This document shows, piece after piece, positions 36,988 through 46,284 of a stretch of DNA of 64,000 nucleotides. Under the pieces are notes generated by a model. The model saw only the letters and a program-made list of their open reading frames with translations. It searched no databases and was not told where the DNA came from. The position numbers were made by a program, and so were the translations under genes. The stretch comes from Cytophagales bacterium (GTDB taxonomy: Bacteria > Bacteroidota > Bacteroidia > Cytophagales > Thermoflexibacteraceae): assembly GCA_004294445.1 (NCBI GenBank), contig REAZ01000017.1:124001-188000 (forward strand). Reading direction: 5' to 3'. Within the stretch, counting starts at the first letter, position 1. Each line of letters starts with the position of its first letter.

Positions 36988-38481
36988 CTCTAATGTTTGA
37001 ATCTTAGCAAGATAGGCTGCTTCTTTTTCTGCAAACTGTTGTATCAATTCTTCTTTTTGTTGCTTATTCTCCTGTTCTTTACTTTGCATTTTTATCACCA
37101 ACTTCTTCAATACTTCTTCGTTATTCTTCATTTTTATATTGGTTAACTCCATCTCAGTTTGCCTCCTTTGCATTTCTTCTTGAGTAGCATTTAATTCTTC
37201 CAAGTTCTGACGCATTTCCTCCTCTTGAGCGCGCATTTGCTCAGATTGATGTTGAGTTTCCCTGAGTAATTCCTGTGTTTTTTCATTATTCTGAGAGGTG
37301 AGAATAGCAGATGCAACAATCTCGCCCACACGCCTAACAAACTCAATGTGATAGGGTTGGAAGGTGTTAAAAGAGGCAAGTTCTATAATTCCGCATATAT
37401 TTTCATTGTATTTAAGAGGTACGATTAAAATACAGCGAGGCAATGCCTTGCCCAAGCCAGAAGTGATTTGTATGTATTGCGGAGGAATTTCTGTGAGCAT
37501 CATTGGCTCTTTGTCTTGGTATGCTTGCCCCATCAAACCCTCACTTACATAAATTCGCTTGTCTATGTACTTAGACCTTTCGTAGGCATAGCAAGCAGCC
37601 ATTTCCAAGAATGGTTCTTCTTCTCCTTCTTCTTCTTTCAGAATAAAAAAACCTCCCTGATTTGCCGATACATATTTGACCATCTCAGCAATAATTTCAT
37701 CATAGAGTTTCTGAACTTGCTGGCTGTCTTTTCTAATAATTTCGTTGAACTTCGCAATGCCATCAGCTCTCCACTGCCTAATCTTATCCTCTTCTTTTGA
37801 TTTTTCTATCTCTTTGATATAATTACTTAGTTTATCCTCATTCTTATGTAGCAAATATTGCTGCTGCTGCATTTCCAAAACCAAAGCAGCGTTCCTTATA
37901 TTAGTTGCTGTATTATTTTTTTGTAGCATAAATAAGCATAAAGTATTGACACTAATAAAGGAAGCAAGAGCTAAAAATTCAAAGAGAGAGCTTCTTAAAA
38001 TAGAAGCTTCAATATATGTATCTATCAAATCATTGAAGAAATATGGCAATGCTATCATAGAAATATATATAGCAAAGGATAAAAATAATTTTTTCTTTTC
38101 TTGCAAGTCATACAATATCCAAGGAAGTAATAAAGCAGACAACTGAATGATAATAAGGTTACTAATTACCTCTTGGTCTGGCTCTACGGCAATCGTATGA
38201 ATAATAGCAAGTACAATAGCAGGGATAACAGACATGAAAAAGCGTGCAGTTTGCGACATCCCAAACCTATTGAGCAGCAGAGGAGTAATATATAGGACAA
38301 AGGAAATAAGAGCAATATAGCACAAATCTATTCTATGGACACTGAGAGATATGCCCGCAAATAAAAGGGCATAAAGCGAAAAATAAAAAGAAAACTGATT
38401 AGTAAGCTTTATCTTACTCTTCAAGTATTCATTATAGTCTGATTTTATGCCTAATTCAAATATATTTTTTAGTTTTATCAT
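36973..38481 (-). CDS. Membrane GAF/coiled-coil protein without output domain
   Basis: 502 residues. Six hydrophobic segments in about 28-195 (MASE-like integral sensor), a linking coil (about 195-235), a GAF domain (about 240-400) and a long terminal coiled coil (about 400-502) with EEEMRQNLEELNATQEE. No catalytic domain follows. The GAF and coil match the protein at 28659-30671 over their whole length (KFNEIIR, VKYV-ANQG, SGLG-A-P, IVPLK-NE), while the membrane inputs differ. So the two share one output module on different inputs. Confidence 0.85.
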   Translation of the reverse strand: MIKLKNIFELGIKSDYNEYLKSKIKLTNQFSFYFSLYALLFAGISLSVHRIDLCYIALISFVLYITPLLLNRFGMSQTARFFMSVIPAIVLAIIHTIAVEPDQEVISNLIIIQLSALLLPWILYDLQEKKKLFLSFAIYISMIALPYFFNDLIDTYIEASILRSSLFEFLALASFISVNTLCLFMLQKNNTATNIRNAALVLEMQQQQYLLHKNEDKLSNYIKEIEKSKEEDKIRQWRADGIAKFNEIIRKDSQQVQKLYDEIIAEMVKYVSANQGGFFILKEEEGEEEPFLEMAACYAYERSKYIDKRIYVSEGLMGQAYQDKEPMMLTEIPPQYIQITSGLGKALPRCILIVPLKYNENICGIIELASFNTFQPYHIEFVRRVGEIVASAILTSQNNEKTQELLRETQHQSEQMRAQEEEMRQNLEELNATQEEMQRRQTEMELTNIKMKNNEEVLKKLVIKMQSKEQENKQQKEELIQQFAEKEAAYLAKIQTLEKKTN

Positions 38482-38650
38482 CTGATAAATATCAATTTTT
38501 TACTTTTTCTTTTGGGGCGAGAGAGGTAATGTACAAATATATTTTCAATTTTTGATTTATCAAAGATATATATAAAAACTCTTTTTTTATAAAATCTTGG
38601 ATATTATTGGAATATATTTAGTGTCTTTGTTTGCCTTTCGTTTTTTCAGA

Positions 38651-38682
38651 TTGGCAAACTTTTCAAAAGTTTACTAATTTTG
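38651..38682 (+). promoter_or_regulatory. lpxK promoter
   Basis: TTG at 38651-38653, 21 bases, and a perfect -7 box TAATTTTG at 38675-38682. The ATG is at 38696, so the transcript would be nearly leaderless. Confidence 0.55.
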
Positions 38683-38695
38683 AAAATAAAAACAA

Positions 38696-39781
38696 ATGCA
38701 CAAGTTCTTATACCTCAAATTTCTACTTTTCCCTTTTGCCTTAGCCTATAGTTTGGTGATGCAAATTAGGAGTTTTTTATATGCACGCTCCTTTCTCAAA
38801 CGTGAAAAATTTACTCCTTTTATAATTTCTGTCGGCAATTTGTCAGTAGGTGGTACAGGAAAAACCCCTCATGTAGAATACTTAATAAAGCTGTTTCTTT
38901 CTTCTTCTAAACGAGTGGCTATGCTAAGTAGGGGGTATGGAAGGCAAACACGAGGAGTAATAATCGCTGATAAAAGTGTGTTATCCAAGACTATAGGAGA
39001 TGAGCCTATGCAGATTTATGCAAAATTTGGCAGTAAAATTACGCTGGCTGTAGGCGAAAAAAGGGCATTGGCTATTCCTGCTATGCTCAAAGATAATCCT
39101 CAGATAGAGGTCATTGTATTGGACGATGCCTTTCAGCATCAGGCGGTAAACAGAAATATAAATATACTACTTACAGAATACTACCGTCCCTTTTATTGCG
39201 ATTTTGTAGTGCCTATAGGCAGATTGAGGGAGGGCAAGAGAGGAGCAAAACGAGCTGATATAGTGATTGTTACGAAATGTCCTGACTTTTTGGCGATAAG
39301 TGAGAAGGAAACTGCTATCAAAAAAATTAAATACTATGCAGGCAAAGAAGTGCCTATTTTCTTTACTAAGTTTCGCTATGCCGAGCCAGAACCACTTCTT
39401 TTTTTAGAGAAAAGTAGTATCATCAAGCCCTTATCCGAGCAAAGTGCTATCGTATTACTCACAGGGATAGCTAACCCCTCCCCCATGGTAAACTACCTGA
39501 AAGGGAAATATCATATTGAAAAACATTTTGATTTTGCAGACCACTTCGAATATAGTGAAAATGCACTAAAACAATTACTTAAAAAAATAAAGGCATTGAA
39601 TCTGCCCGAAGATTATGCCATCATAACAACCGAAAAAGACAGCGTAAAACTGCAAGAATTTGGAAATTTATTAGCGGGAATCCCTATTTTCTACTTACCC
39701 GTAGAAGTTGTTTTTTTAGAAAATGAAGAAAAATTTATTCATTTGATAACAAAAAACCTTACAGATTTCAAAAATCTATAA
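38696..39781 (+). CDS. lpxK: Tetraacyldisaccharide 4'-kinase
   Basis: 361 residues. N-terminal membrane-associated helix, P-loop VGGTGKTP (51-58), SRGYGR and GDEPMQ motifs, and LDDAFQH. It phosphorylates the 4' position of the lipid A precursor at the inner membrane, so the organism makes lipid A. It converges on atpG with a 32-base gap, and its last codons contain the atpG terminator. Confidence 0.95.
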   Translation: MHKFLYLKFLLFPFALAYSLVMQIRSFLYARSFLKREKFTPFIISVGNLSVGGTGKTPHVEYLIKLFLSSSKRVAMLSRGYGRQTRGVIIADKSVLSKTIGDEPMQIYAKFGSKITLAVGEKRALAIPAMLKDNPQIEVIVLDDAFQHQAVNRNINILLTEYYRPFYCDFVVPIGRLREGKRGAKRADIVIVTKCPDFLAISEKETAIKKIKYYAGKEVPIFFTKFRYAEPEPLLFLEKSSIIKPLSEQSAIVLLTGIANPSPMVNYLKGKYHIEKHFDFADHFEYSENALKQLLKKIKALNLPEDYAIITTEKDSVKLQEFGNLLAGIPIFYLPVEVVFLENEEKFIHLITKNLTDFKNL

Positions 39782-39784
39782 GGT
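39751..39784 (-). terminator. Terminator of atpG
   Basis: CCTTA (39757-39761) pairs with TAAGG (39779-39783) and AGATTT (39763-39768) with AAATCT (39772-39777), with one mismatch. On the minus strand six T follow (39756-39751). It lies inside the lpxK 3' end. Confidence 0.65.
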
Positions 39785-39813
39785 CTAAAAAGAAAATTTT
39801 AAAACTCGGCTAA

Positions 39814-40707
39814 TTAGTTTGCTAAAGCCTCTGCACCACCAACAATCTCCAAAATTTCTTTCGTAATTGCTGCTTGTCTTGTGCGGTTATAGGTCAGTTT
39901 CAATTCTTTCAAAAGTTCGCCTGCGTTGTCTGTTGCTTTGTCCATTGCGGTCATTCTTGCACCATGCTCAGAGGCGTTAGATTCCAAAAGAGAGCGATAG
40001 AGCTGCACTTTTAATGTTTTTGGTATCAGCTCACTAATAATTTCTTCCTTAGAAGGCTCGTAAACATAGTCTGACTTTGTATTGCCTGTGCCTTTTTGCT
40101 TTTCTGCATCTTTTGAGAAAGAGATAGGCAACATCTTTTCTTGACGGACTAATTGTGTAGCCACGTTTTTAAATTCGTTATAGACAATTACTATTTCGTC
40201 AAACTTATTAGCTACAAATCCTTCCATAGCAAATTCTGCGGCGAGTTTGGCATTGTCAAAATTGAGTTTGCCAAACAACTCCGTATAGTCTTCTATCATA
40301 TTATAGTTACGCCTTTTGAAGAAATCTCTTCCTTTTCTGCCTATAGCAAGAATAGTAAGATTGCCTTTGCGCTGATGTGCCGCATATTTTTCTGCAATGA
40401 GTGCTACCGTAGATTTGATTACGTTAGCATTGAAGCCTCCGCAAAGTCCTCTGTCTGAGGTAATTACCACAATCATTACGCTATTAATAGGTCTTTCCTG
40501 AGCAAAAACACCAAGATTACCACCTTCGGAGGTAGCTAATACATTAGATAAAATTTGGCTCAAACGCTTTGAATAAGGTCGCATTTGAATGCTTTTATCT
40601 TGTGCTTTTCGCAATTTGGCTGCTGCTACCATCTTCATAGCTTTTGTAATCTGCTGTGTAGATTTGACAGAGTTAATTCTATTTCTTACTTCCTTTAAAC
40701 TTGCCAT
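39814..40707 (-). CDS. atpG: ATP synthase F1 gamma subunit
   Basis: 297 residues. Conserved N-terminal helix (LKEVRNRINSVKSTQQITKAM), the SDRGLCGGFN motif (about 87-96) and the C-terminal helix ending (ARMTAMDKATDNA, RTRQAAITKEILEIVGGAEAL). It is the rotating shaft of F1. It stands apart from any other atp gene: the upstream neighbour on the same strand is an efflux adaptor. Gene splitting of the atp operon is usual in Bacteroidota, but atpA often precedes atpG. Confidence 0.97.
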   Translation of the reverse strand: MASLKEVRNRINSVKSTQQITKAMKMVAAAKLRKAQDKSIQMRPYSKRLSQILSNVLATSEGGNLGVFAQERPINSVMIVVITSDRGLCGGFNANVIKSTVALIAEKYAAHQRKGNLTILAIGRKGRDFFKRRNYNMIEDYTELFGKLNFDNAKLAAEFAMEGFVANKFDEIVIVYNEFKNVATQLVRQEKMLPISFSKDAEKQKGTGNTKSDYVYEPSKEEIISELIPKTLKVQLYRSLLESNASEHGARMTAMDKATDNAGELLKELKLTYNRTRQAAITKEILEIVGGAEALAN

Positions 40708-40833
40708 TATTGAAGTAGGTTTTTAAATATCTTGTATATGAATGAGTTACAAATAATCTTTATAAAGCAAACGCAATATTAATGAATTATTTGGAGAAAA
40801 AAACAGATGCTTGCAAAAAAATATCAATAAAAC

Positions 40834-41922
40834 TTATTCTACGACCCCTATTTTTACACTTGCGCCTGTCCGAATTTGCAAAATGCCCGAGGTAATGACC
40901 GAGTCTCCCAAGTGCAAACCCTCTGTTATTTGTATTTTTGATTCGGTGCGTGTCCCCGTATTTACGTTTGTGCTTTCTGCCTTGCCATTTCTGACCACAA
41001 ACACTTTCATCTGATTTAGTTCGGGAATCAAGGCTCCCGAAGGGATAAGATTAGCTTTTTCTATCCTTTGGAGTACGATATTGATGTTGGCAAAAGCACC
41101 AGGGAGAGTAGTGTTATCGGTATTGTTGGAAACAGCCCTTACTTGGATAGTGCGCGTAGAAGCATCTATCTTAGGCTCTACAGCATAGACTATACCCTCG
41201 TGCATTTGCTGATTGCCCGCTACTGTAAAATTAATCTTTGTCCCCTTGCCAATGATGCCTGTGTATTTCTCAGGAACGGCAAAATTTATTTTTACGATAC
41301 TAATATCTATCAAATCTGCTACTTTGGCGGCGGGATTTACGTAGCTGCCCTCGCTCACGTATCGCAAACCGATACGTCCGCTAAATGGAGCTACTAATTT
41401 TGTTTGGTCTATCCTTGATTTAATCGCATCTATTTGGGCTATTTGTCTATTCAAATCTGCATTAAGTAGCTCAAACTCCTCATCGCTAATACCATCTCTC
41501 TCTCTGAGTTTTTCGTTTCTTGCTTTTTTCTTTTCCAAAAACTCCTTCTGAATAACGGCTTGGCGGAGTTGGGCTTGTAGCTCAGAATCGTTAAGTGTGA
41601 GCAATAGTTGACCTTTACTTACATTTGTTCCCTCTTCAAAGAATATTTTTGTAATTTTACCTGCCGTTTCACAGGCTAAAGACACTTCCTCGTTTGAAGC
41701 TATCGAACCTACAGCCGTAATTCTGTCTTCTAAGGCTTCTTCTTTGACTATATAGACATTGACGAGTTGCGGCGGTGTATTTTTTTTGCTGTTATCTCCT
41801 TCTTTTGCTTGGCTTGTATCTGCTGCTGCTTTGGTAGAAAGCCACCCTGACTGATAAACAAAACCTCCGATAAGGACTAAACCAATGACAATAATGGAAA
41901 TAATGCGTATATTTTTTTTCAT
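40834..41922 (-). CDS. RND efflux periplasmic adaptor (membrane fusion protein)
   Basis: 362 residues. N-terminal membrane anchor (about 6-26), a biotinyl-lipoyl-like half (ACETAGKITKIFFEEGTNVSKGQ), an alpha-helical hairpin (about 110-165), the second lipoyl half (KLVAPFSGRIGLRYVSEGSYV) and beta-barrel/membrane-proximal domains. Such adaptors link an inner-membrane RND pump to TolC. The pump gene is not next to it: atpG follows downstream. A perfect minus-strand -7 box (TACCTTTG, 42005-41998) lies about 76 bases upstream. Confidence 0.9.
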   Translation of the reverse strand: MKKNIRIISIIVIGLVLIGGFVYQSGWLSTKAAADTSQAKEGDNSKKNTPPQLVNVYIVKEEALEDRITAVGSIASNEEVSLACETAGKITKIFFEEGTNVSKGQLLLTLNDSELQAQLRQAVIQKEFLEKKKARNEKLRERDGISDEEFELLNADLNRQIAQIDAIKSRIDQTKLVAPFSGRIGLRYVSEGSYVNPAAKVADLIDISIVKINFAVPEKYTGIIGKGTKINFTVAGNQQMHEGIVYAVEPKIDASTRTIQVRAVSNNTDNTTLPGAFANINIVLQRIEKANLIPSGALIPELNQMKVFVVRNGKAESTNVNTGTRTESKIQITEGLHLGDSVITSGILQIRTGASVKIGVVE

Positions 41923-42159
41923 ATCTGTATTTTAAAATTTCAAAAAAACATAAAGAATGTTACACGGACATTTGGTCGATATGGCTCTAAAGCAGGGCAA
42001 AGGTAGTTTTTTATCTTTGATTTTTGTCTTTTATTAGTCAATTAAATTTCACTAAAATAAAAGGCACAGTTTTTCTTTACTTTGATACTTCGGCAAAATT
42101 TTTCGCATTACTTTTATATAGAACAAAGCAAATAAACAGAGCAATAAGGAATGTAGGCG

Positions 42160-42201
42160 AAAAAAAAAAGAGATTGTCTTTTTAGGCAACCTCTTTTTTT
42201 A
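42160..42201 (-). terminator. Terminator of tRNA-Asn
   Basis: On the minus strand GAGGTTGCC pairs with GACAATCTC (one mismatch, one wobble) around TAAAAA, flanked by an A-run before and about ten T after the stem (42170-42161). Confidence 0.65.
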
Positions 42202-42205
42202 TTTG

Positions 42206-42279
42206 CTCCCTCTCTAGGGCTTGAACCTAGGACCCCATGATTAACAGTCATGTGCTCTAACCAGCTGAGCTAAGAAGGA
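42206..42279 (-). tRNA. tRNA-Asn (anticodon GTT)
   Basis: 74 bases on the minus strand. The seven-base acceptor stem (TCCTTCT with AGAGGGA, one G-T pair), D arm GCTC/GAGC, anticodon arm CATGA/TCATG around CTGTTAA (anticodon GTT), T arm CTAGG/CCTAG around TTCAAGC, discriminator G. CCA is not encoded. Confidence 0.95.
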
Positions 42280-42295
42280 TTATAATTTGGTGGTG

Positions 42296-42326
42296 CAAAG
42301 GTAATAGGTTTCTAAATTCTATGCAA
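42296..42326 (-). promoter_or_regulatory. Promoter of tRNA-Asn
   Basis: On the minus strand TTG (42326-42324), 20 bases, and a perfect -7 box TACCTTTG (42303-42296), 16 bases before the tRNA 5' end. Confidence 0.7.
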
Positions 42327-42345
42327 GCACTTTGCATTTTTTTTT

Positions 42346-43245
42346 TTAATTTTTATTCGGAATTTCGAACCAGTATCCTTTCCCTTGCGGTACAATGAGG
42401 TTATACTCATCACTGTCTAACCAAGGATTACAAATTTTTAGTGTTTTATAGGTTATTCCTAACTGCTTTGCAAAGGTCGGCAAATCAGTTACAGTACTGT
42501 CTATCCATACTCTTTTAGTGGCAGTTGGTTTCCATCGTTGCTCATCAGTAATCTGAAAGCCGTGTTGGGTGGGGTTTTCCATAATGATTTTGAGCGATAA
42601 GATTCGGAGTACGTATCTATAGGTTTCTCTGTTGAGGTATAGCTCGTAATAAGAATCTACTTTCTGAGAGGTCAATGCCTTTTGCAAGCCGTTCATGCCT
42701 CTGTTGTAGGAGGCAGCCGCAAGCGTCCAATTATTACCGTATTTCTGATAGGCGGTCTTGAGGTACTTGCAAGCAGCATAAGTAGAGGCTATAGGGTCTT
42801 TGCGTTGGTCGACAAAGCCATTTACTTCCAACCCAAACTCTTTGCCTGTTCCTGCCAAAAATTGCCAAAAACCCAATGCCTTCGCCGAAGAAAGTGCGTA
42901 TTCATCTAATTCACTTTCTGCAACTGCCAAGTAAAAAAAATCTTCGGGAACACCTTGTTCTTTCAATATTGCTTGGATTTTTGCTTTCCACTTGCCTTCC
43001 CTCTTTAGAATGAGGAGGGTAGAAGAGTGTTTATAGCAGTTGTTAATTAGCTCGCGTTCGAGGCGTTCTCTGATGTCTGCATCATCAAGAGGCACTTTTT
43101 CTCCTGCAAAACTAACGGAGTCGGGCAGCGAAGGAATCACAATTTTTTGAAATTCCTGAGTATTATTAATGCTATCGCTTTTTGAGCTATCCGCAAAAGT
43201 GGCTATTTGTAAGAAGATGGTAATAATAAAATGAATAAAGTGCAT
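42346..43245 (-). CDS. Lytic transglycosylase (MltD/SLT type)
   Basis: 299 residues. Signal peptide (about 1-19), an SLT domain (about 65-235) with the catalytic Glu in FFYLAVAESELDEYALS (E110), the GFWQFLAGTGKEFGL segment, and AAASYNRGMNGL; then a single LysM-like tail (about 255-297). It cuts peptidoglycan glycan strands to 1,6-anhydro products. The active site is complete, unlike that of the large LysM protein at 33077. The aldehyde dehydrogenase gene lies 34 bases upstream on the same strand. Confidence 0.9.
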   Translation of the reverse strand: MHFIHFIITIFLQIATFADSSKSDSINNTQEFQKIVIPSLPDSVSFAGEKVPLDDADIRERLERELINNCYKHSSTLLILKREGKWKAKIQAILKEQGVPEDFFYLAVAESELDEYALSSAKALGFWQFLAGTGKEFGLEVNGFVDQRKDPIASTYAACKYLKTAYQKYGNNWTLAAASYNRGMNGLQKALTSQKVDSYYELYLNRETYRYVLRILSLKIIMENPTQHGFQITDEQRWKPTATKRVWIDSTVTDLPTFAKQLGITYKTLKICNPWLDSDEYNLIVPQGKGYWFEIPNKN

Positions 43246-43279
43246 AGCAAAAATGAGTTTTAATGATTAATAATAAATA

Positions 43280-44635
43280 TTAGCCTATATATACTGACTT
43301 TATATTTGTAAATTCTCTGATTCCTTGGGCATAAAGTTCTCTGCCGTACCCCGATTTTTTTGTTCCGCCAAAGGGTATTCTTGGGTCTGATTTTGCCATA
43401 GTATTAATAAATACCGCCCCCACCTCTAATTGTTTACTTAGTTGCTCTGCCTTGCTGATATTTTTGGTGAATATAGTTGCCGATAAGCCAAACTCTGTCT
43501 GATTTGCAAGCATAACTGCTTCTTTTTCAGAATTAAAAGTAGTAATAGCCATGACAGGCCCAAAAGTTTCTTCTTCGAAAATGGGCATATCTGCTGTTAC
43601 CTCCGTGAGGATAGTCGGCATATAAAAACAGTCATTATGCTCTCCGCCCATCACCAATTTTGCTCCCTTTTTCAATGATTTTGTTACCTGCTCTTGCAGT
43701 TTTTTGGCAAGGTCTAAACGAGCCATAGGTCCTACATCTGTTCTTTCGTCAAGTGGGTCGCCCATTACTAATTTAGCCATATTTTGCCTTGCAAGGTCTA
43801 TAAATCTGTCTGCAACACTTTCGTCAATCAGAAAGCGTTTTGCTGCAATGCAACTTTGCCCTGCATTGACCATCCGCGATTGTACGGCTACTTTTGCTGC
43901 CTCCGTGATGTCTGCGTCAGCCAATACAATAAAAGCATCACTTCCGCCAAGCTCTAAAACTGTTTTTTTGATGTTTGCTCCTGCCGCAGAAGCTACTGCC
44001 ATGCCTGCTTTTTCACTTCCTGTGAGTGCTACTCCTTGTATGAATGGGCTACCTATTATTTGTCTTATCTGCTCATTATCAGCAATAATAGTTTGGAAAG
44101 TACCACGCGGAAAGCCTGCGGTAATGAATATGTACTCTATTACTAAGCCCGTTCTTATGGTATTTGCAGCAGGCTTCAGCACCACTGTATTCCCCGCCAT
44201 AATAACGGGCGCAGCAAATCTGAAAACTTGCCAAAAAGGAAAATTCCAAGGCATAACTCCCAAAATAGTACCCATTGGCTCGTAGGTAATAAGGCTCTTG
44301 CTTGCATCTGTTTTTACTTCTTCGTCTGCCAAAAATTTATCAGCGTGTTGTGCATAATAGTCGCATACCCAAGCACATTTCATAATTTCTGCCTTTGCTT
44401 CCTTGATAGGTTTGCCCATTTCCTTGGATACAGTATCGGCAAAAGCTGCCTGACGAGTACGCAAAATGTCGGAAAGTTTGAAAAAAATCTCTGCTCTTTC
44501 GTTGTATGTTTTTGATTTCCAAGTGATAAAAGCCTGCGATGAAATATATAGCATATCAGCTATTTTTTCATCAGAGAAAGTCTCAAAGTCTTCTATTTGT
44601 CTATTGTTGTACGGATTAATCGTTTTAAATTTCAT
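43280..44635 (-). CDS. NAD(P)-dependent succinate-semialdehyde dehydrogenase (Sad/GabD-like)
   Basis: 451 residues. ALDH motifs: MPWNFPFWQ (N131), LELGGSDAF (E228), NAGQSCIAAKRF (nucleophile C262), and the C-terminal FGGTKKSGYGREL. At about 450 residues and with GQSCIAAKRF it falls in the Sad/YneI-like group. It would oxidise succinate semialdehyde to succinate. No GABA aminotransferase is adjacent. Confidence 0.88.
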   Translation of the reverse strand: MKFKTINPYNNRQIEDFETFSDEKIADMLYISSQAFITWKSKTYNERAEIFFKLSDILRTRQAAFADTVSKEMGKPIKEAKAEIMKCAWVCDYYAQHADKFLADEEVKTDASKSLITYEPMGTILGVMPWNFPFWQVFRFAAPVIMAGNTVVLKPAANTIRTGLVIEYIFITAGFPRGTFQTIIADNEQIRQIIGSPFIQGVALTGSEKAGMAVASAAGANIKKTVLELGGSDAFIVLADADITEAAKVAVQSRMVNAGQSCIAAKRFLIDESVADRFIDLARQNMAKLVMGDPLDERTDVGPMARLDLAKKLQEQVTKSLKKGAKLVMGGEHNDCFYMPTILTEVTADMPIFEEETFGPVMAITTFNSEKEAVMLANQTEFGLSATIFTKNISKAEQLSKQLEVGAVFINTMAKSDPRIPFGGTKKSGYGRELYAQGIREFTNIKSVYIG

Positions 44636-44692
44636 TGATTTTTTTGATAGCTCGTTGATTAATTCAATATTTTGTACCTATTTCCTCTGTAA

Positions 44693-45337
44693 TTATTTTT
44701 CTTTGGAATAATTGTATTTTTTCTTTTTCCCTTTCTTGGAAAACTTAAACCACTCCCCTGTTTTTTCTCCTGCCGTAAATTTGCCCTCAAACTCTATTTT
44801 CCCATTGTCATCAAAAAACTGCCACAAGCCCTCTTCTTTGTTGTTTTTATAGCTACCTTTCTGAATCAGTGTGCCATTTTCATTGTATATTTCCCATTCG
44901 CCATTCGGTACGCCTTGGTAATAAGCTCCTTTTTGCTTGAGGGTGCCATTTTCGTTGTAATGAGTCCAGACACCTTCGTACATACCATTGCGAAAAACTC
45001 CCATTTTCTTTATTTGACCGTTGGGGTAATAGTGGAAGGTAGAATCTTCCTGAATACCATTCGTCCAATTTTCTGTGCGTTCCAATACGCCGCTATTGTC
45101 ATAATATTTGCAGAGTCCGTCTAATTGGTCGTTGGTAAAACGCTGAAAAGCAGCAATATTTCCGTTCGGGTGATAGTAATACCAATAGTTTTGCTTCTGA
45201 CCACTAAGTCTATCCCCTTCTGCCTTGAGCTTGCCATCTTTGTAGAACTCTTGCTCTTTTCTGGTTTCTTGGCTTTTTGCCAAAAACGGGAATGACAACA
45301 AATAAATGAATAATGTAACGATTTGAAAGTTTTTCAT
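44693..45337 (-). CDS. Secreted MORN_2 repeat protein (short)
   Basis: 214 residues. Signal peptide (hydrophobic 5-18, cleavage near AKSQ-E) and about seven repeats of 22-24 residues (YYPNGQIKKMGVFRNGMYEG). It is of the same family as 2607-4073 but less than half as long. Ends in a Lys-rich tail KKGKKKKYNYSKEK. It lies 57 bases upstream of the aldehyde dehydrogenase start. Function unknown. Confidence 0.85.
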   Translation of the reverse strand: MKNFQIVTLFIYLLSFPFLAKSQETRKEQEFYKDGKLKAEGDRLSGQKQNYWYYYHPNGNIAAFQRFTNDQLDGLCKYYDNSGVLERTENWTNGIQEDSTFHYYPNGQIKKMGVFRNGMYEGVWTHYNENGTLKQKGAYYQGVPNGEWEIYNENGTLIQKGSYKNNKEEGLWQFFDDNGKIEFEGKFTAGEKTGEWFKFSKKGKKKKYNYSKEK

Positions 45338-45428
45338 ATTTTTTTATCTAAAGTAAACAAACTAACGTCCTACTCTCACAAAAGTAAAAATAATATCGCT
45401 GAAATAAAAGTAAAAAGGCAAGGTTTAC

Positions 45429-45436
45429 TAATTTTG
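45429..45436 (+). promoter_or_regulatory. -7 promoter element of dapD
   Basis: Perfect TAATTTTG, 36 bases before the GTG start. No clear -33 element is seen. Confidence 0.4.
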
Positions 45437-45471
45437 CTCTTTATAGAATTTTCAAAACTAACATTTTTTTT

Positions 45472-46284
45472 GTGGAACTACAATCAATCATAGAGCGTGC
45501 GTGGGCTGACCGAAGCCTACTCAAAGACGCACAAACCATCGAGGCAATCAATGCGGTGATAGAAGAATTGGATAAGGGCAGACTCAGAGTCGCCCAACCT
45601 ACCGAAGCAGGTTGGAGCGTGAACGAATGGATAAAAAAAGCCGTTATTCTTTATTTTCCCATTCGGGAAATGCAAGTGGCAGAAGTAGGCATTTTCGAAT
45701 TTCATGACAAAATGAAACTAAAATCGGGGTATAAAGAACTTGGCGTGCGAGTAGTACCGCCTGCGGTGGCGCGTTATGGCGCTTTCATCAGTAAGGGCGT
45801 AATTCTGATGCCCTCTTATACCAATATTGGGGCTTACATAGATTCAGGGACAATGGTGGATACTTGGGCTACCGTAGGGAGTTGCGCCCAAATAGGCAAA
45901 GATGTACACCTAAGCGGCGGTGTAGGCATTGGCGGCGTACTTGAGCCTGTGCAGGCTGCTCCCGTCATCATCGAAGATGGGGCATTTATTGGCTCTCGCT
46001 GCATCGTAGTAGAAGGGGCAAGAGTGGGCAAACAAGCCGTTTTGGGGGCTAACGTAGTCATTACAGGCGGTTCAAAAGTTATAGATGTAACGGGAGATAA
46101 ACCCATCGAATACAAGGGATATGTGCCAGAACGCTCAGTAGTAATTCCTGGGAGCTATCTAAAAAAATTCGGTGCAGGCGATTACAATGTGAGCTGCGCC
46201 CTCATCATTGGCAAGCGAAAGGAAAGCACAGACCTGAAAACTTCGCTTAATGATGCACTTAGGGAAAACGAGGTAAGCGTATAA
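45472..46284 (+). CDS. dapD: Tetrahydrodipicolinate N-succinyltransferase
   Basis: 270 residues, starting with GTG. The GTG is supported because the family N-terminus (LQSIIERAW) begins immediately and the next ATG is about 65 codons in. A left-handed beta-helix of hexapeptide repeats runs through the middle (IGAYIDSGTMVDTWATVGSC, GGVGIGGVLEP, IEDGAFIGSRCIVVEGARVG). It uses succinyl-CoA in the lysine/diaminopimelate pathway. Stands alone. Confidence 0.96.
   Translation: MELQSIIERAWADRSLLKDAQTIEAINAVIEELDKGRLRVAQPTEAGWSVNEWIKKAVILYFPIREMQVAEVGIFEFHDKMKLKSGYKELGVRVVPPAVARYGAFISKGVILMPSYTNIGAYIDSGTMVDTWATVGSCAQIGKDVHLSGGVGIGGVLEPVQAAPVIIEDGAFIGSRCIVVEGARVGKQAVLGANVVITGGSKVIDVTGDKPIEYKGYVPERSVVIPGSYLKKFGAGDYNVSCALIIGKRKESTDLKTSLNDALRENEVSV

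Noticed and set aside
43704-44285. 193-codon plus-strand open frame antisense to the succinate-semialdehyde dehydrogenase
   Set aside because: A shadow of a real aldehyde dehydrogenase gene; no recognisable motif.
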